Source of the DNA: Anaerolineales bacterium
GTDB lineage: Bacteria > Chloroflexota > Anaerolineae > Anaerolineales > Villigracilaceae
DNA length: 5,364 nucleotides
Assembly (NCBI GenBank): GCA_029933275.1
Contig: JAOZOM010000128.1
Coordinates: 1 to 5,364 of the forward strand
Direction of reading: 5' to 3'
The position numbers and the translations under genes are program-made. The notes beneath the pieces are model-generated. The model was not told the DNA's origin. It was given only the letters and a program-made list of their open reading frames with translations, and made no database searches. Shown piece by piece: positions 5,294 through 5,364 of this stretch. Every line of letters begins with the position of its first letter. Position 1 is the first letter of the stretch.

Positions 5294-5302
5294 TGTTATA
5301 AT
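5294..5302 (+). promoter_or_regulatory. Extended -10 promoter of the right-edge gene
   Basis: TGTTATAAT is a perfect extended -10 element (TGn-TATAAT). There is no good -35 box 17 bp upstream. The nearest candidate, GTGACA at 5271-5276, would need a 20-bp spacer. Extended -10 promoters often lack a -35 element, so this fits. Transcription would begin near 5309, leaving a UTR of about 30 nt. Confidence 0.75.
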
Positions 5303-5338
5303 TTTCTTATATTAGGAGAAGGCTACAGGAGAGAGAAA

Positions 5339-5364
5339 ATGCTTAAAATCAGCGTCGTTTATTG
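5339..5364 (+). CDS. 5' end of an unidentified gene (partial, runs off right edge)
   Basis: An ATG at 5339 starts an open frame, MLKISVVY, cut by the window edge after eight codons and two bases. AGGAG at 5327-5331 lies seven bases upstream, and a TATAAT promoter precedes it at a sensible distance. A second purine-rich stretch, AGGAGAAGG at 5314-5322, is too far upstream to serve this ATG. Promoter, Shine-Dalgarno and start are well ordered, so I call it a real gene. Eight residues are too few to name the product. Confidence 0.75.

Overview
The window looks like ordinary chromosomal DNA from a free-living bacterium, most likely a Chloroflexota of the Anaerolineae type. This is an inference from protein style, not from a marker gene. 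The clues are membrane-anchored TPR proteins with Pro-Thr 'PTPTR' linkers, a BMP-family lipoprotein with an LSAC-GG lipobox, and an FmdB-type zinc ribbon with a long Lys/Glu/Ser tail. There are no mobile elements, CRISPR arrays, transposases or phage genes.

Layout. (1) Positions 1-2624, minus strand: two tandem paralogous genes for membrane-anchored TPR proteins that overlap by four bases (ATGA). The second runs off the left edge. (2) Positions 2625-2700: a compact divergent promoter region. Both sides read TTGCAN-17 bp-TAANAT-6 bp-ATG, so both the TPR operon and trmD are predicted to give leaderless mRNAs. (3) Positions 2701-3453, plus: trmD, the tRNA m1G37 methyltransferase, outside its common ribosomal operon (rpsP-rimM-trmD-rplS). 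(4) Positions 3597-4625, plus: a BMP/PnrA-family substrate-binding lipoprotein with its own promoter, a 5' UTR of about 65 nt, a clear Shine-Dalgarno and a strong terminator. It is monocistronic, with no transporter ATPase or permease beside it. (5) Positions 4702-4856: a tRNA-Asn(GUU) unit with a perfect consensus promoter (TTGACA-17-TATAAT) and encoded CCA. It ends in a hairpin that can also terminate the convergent gene. (6) Positions 4871-5277, minus: an FmdB-family zinc-ribbon protein with its own promoter. (7) Positions 5294-5364, plus: an extended -10 promoter, a Shine-Dalgarno and the first eight codons of an unidentified gene that leaves the window.

The genes do not form one pathway. 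Each transcription unit is short and carries its own recognisable vegetative promoter, and five of the six promoters have exactly a 17-bp spacer. The points most worth a second look are the mirror-image leaderless promoter pair at 2625-2700 and the duplicated TPR genes, which share a cysteine pair at identical spacing and differ by a cysteine-rich insert. I found no convincing evidence of a new defence, mobile or RNA-based system.
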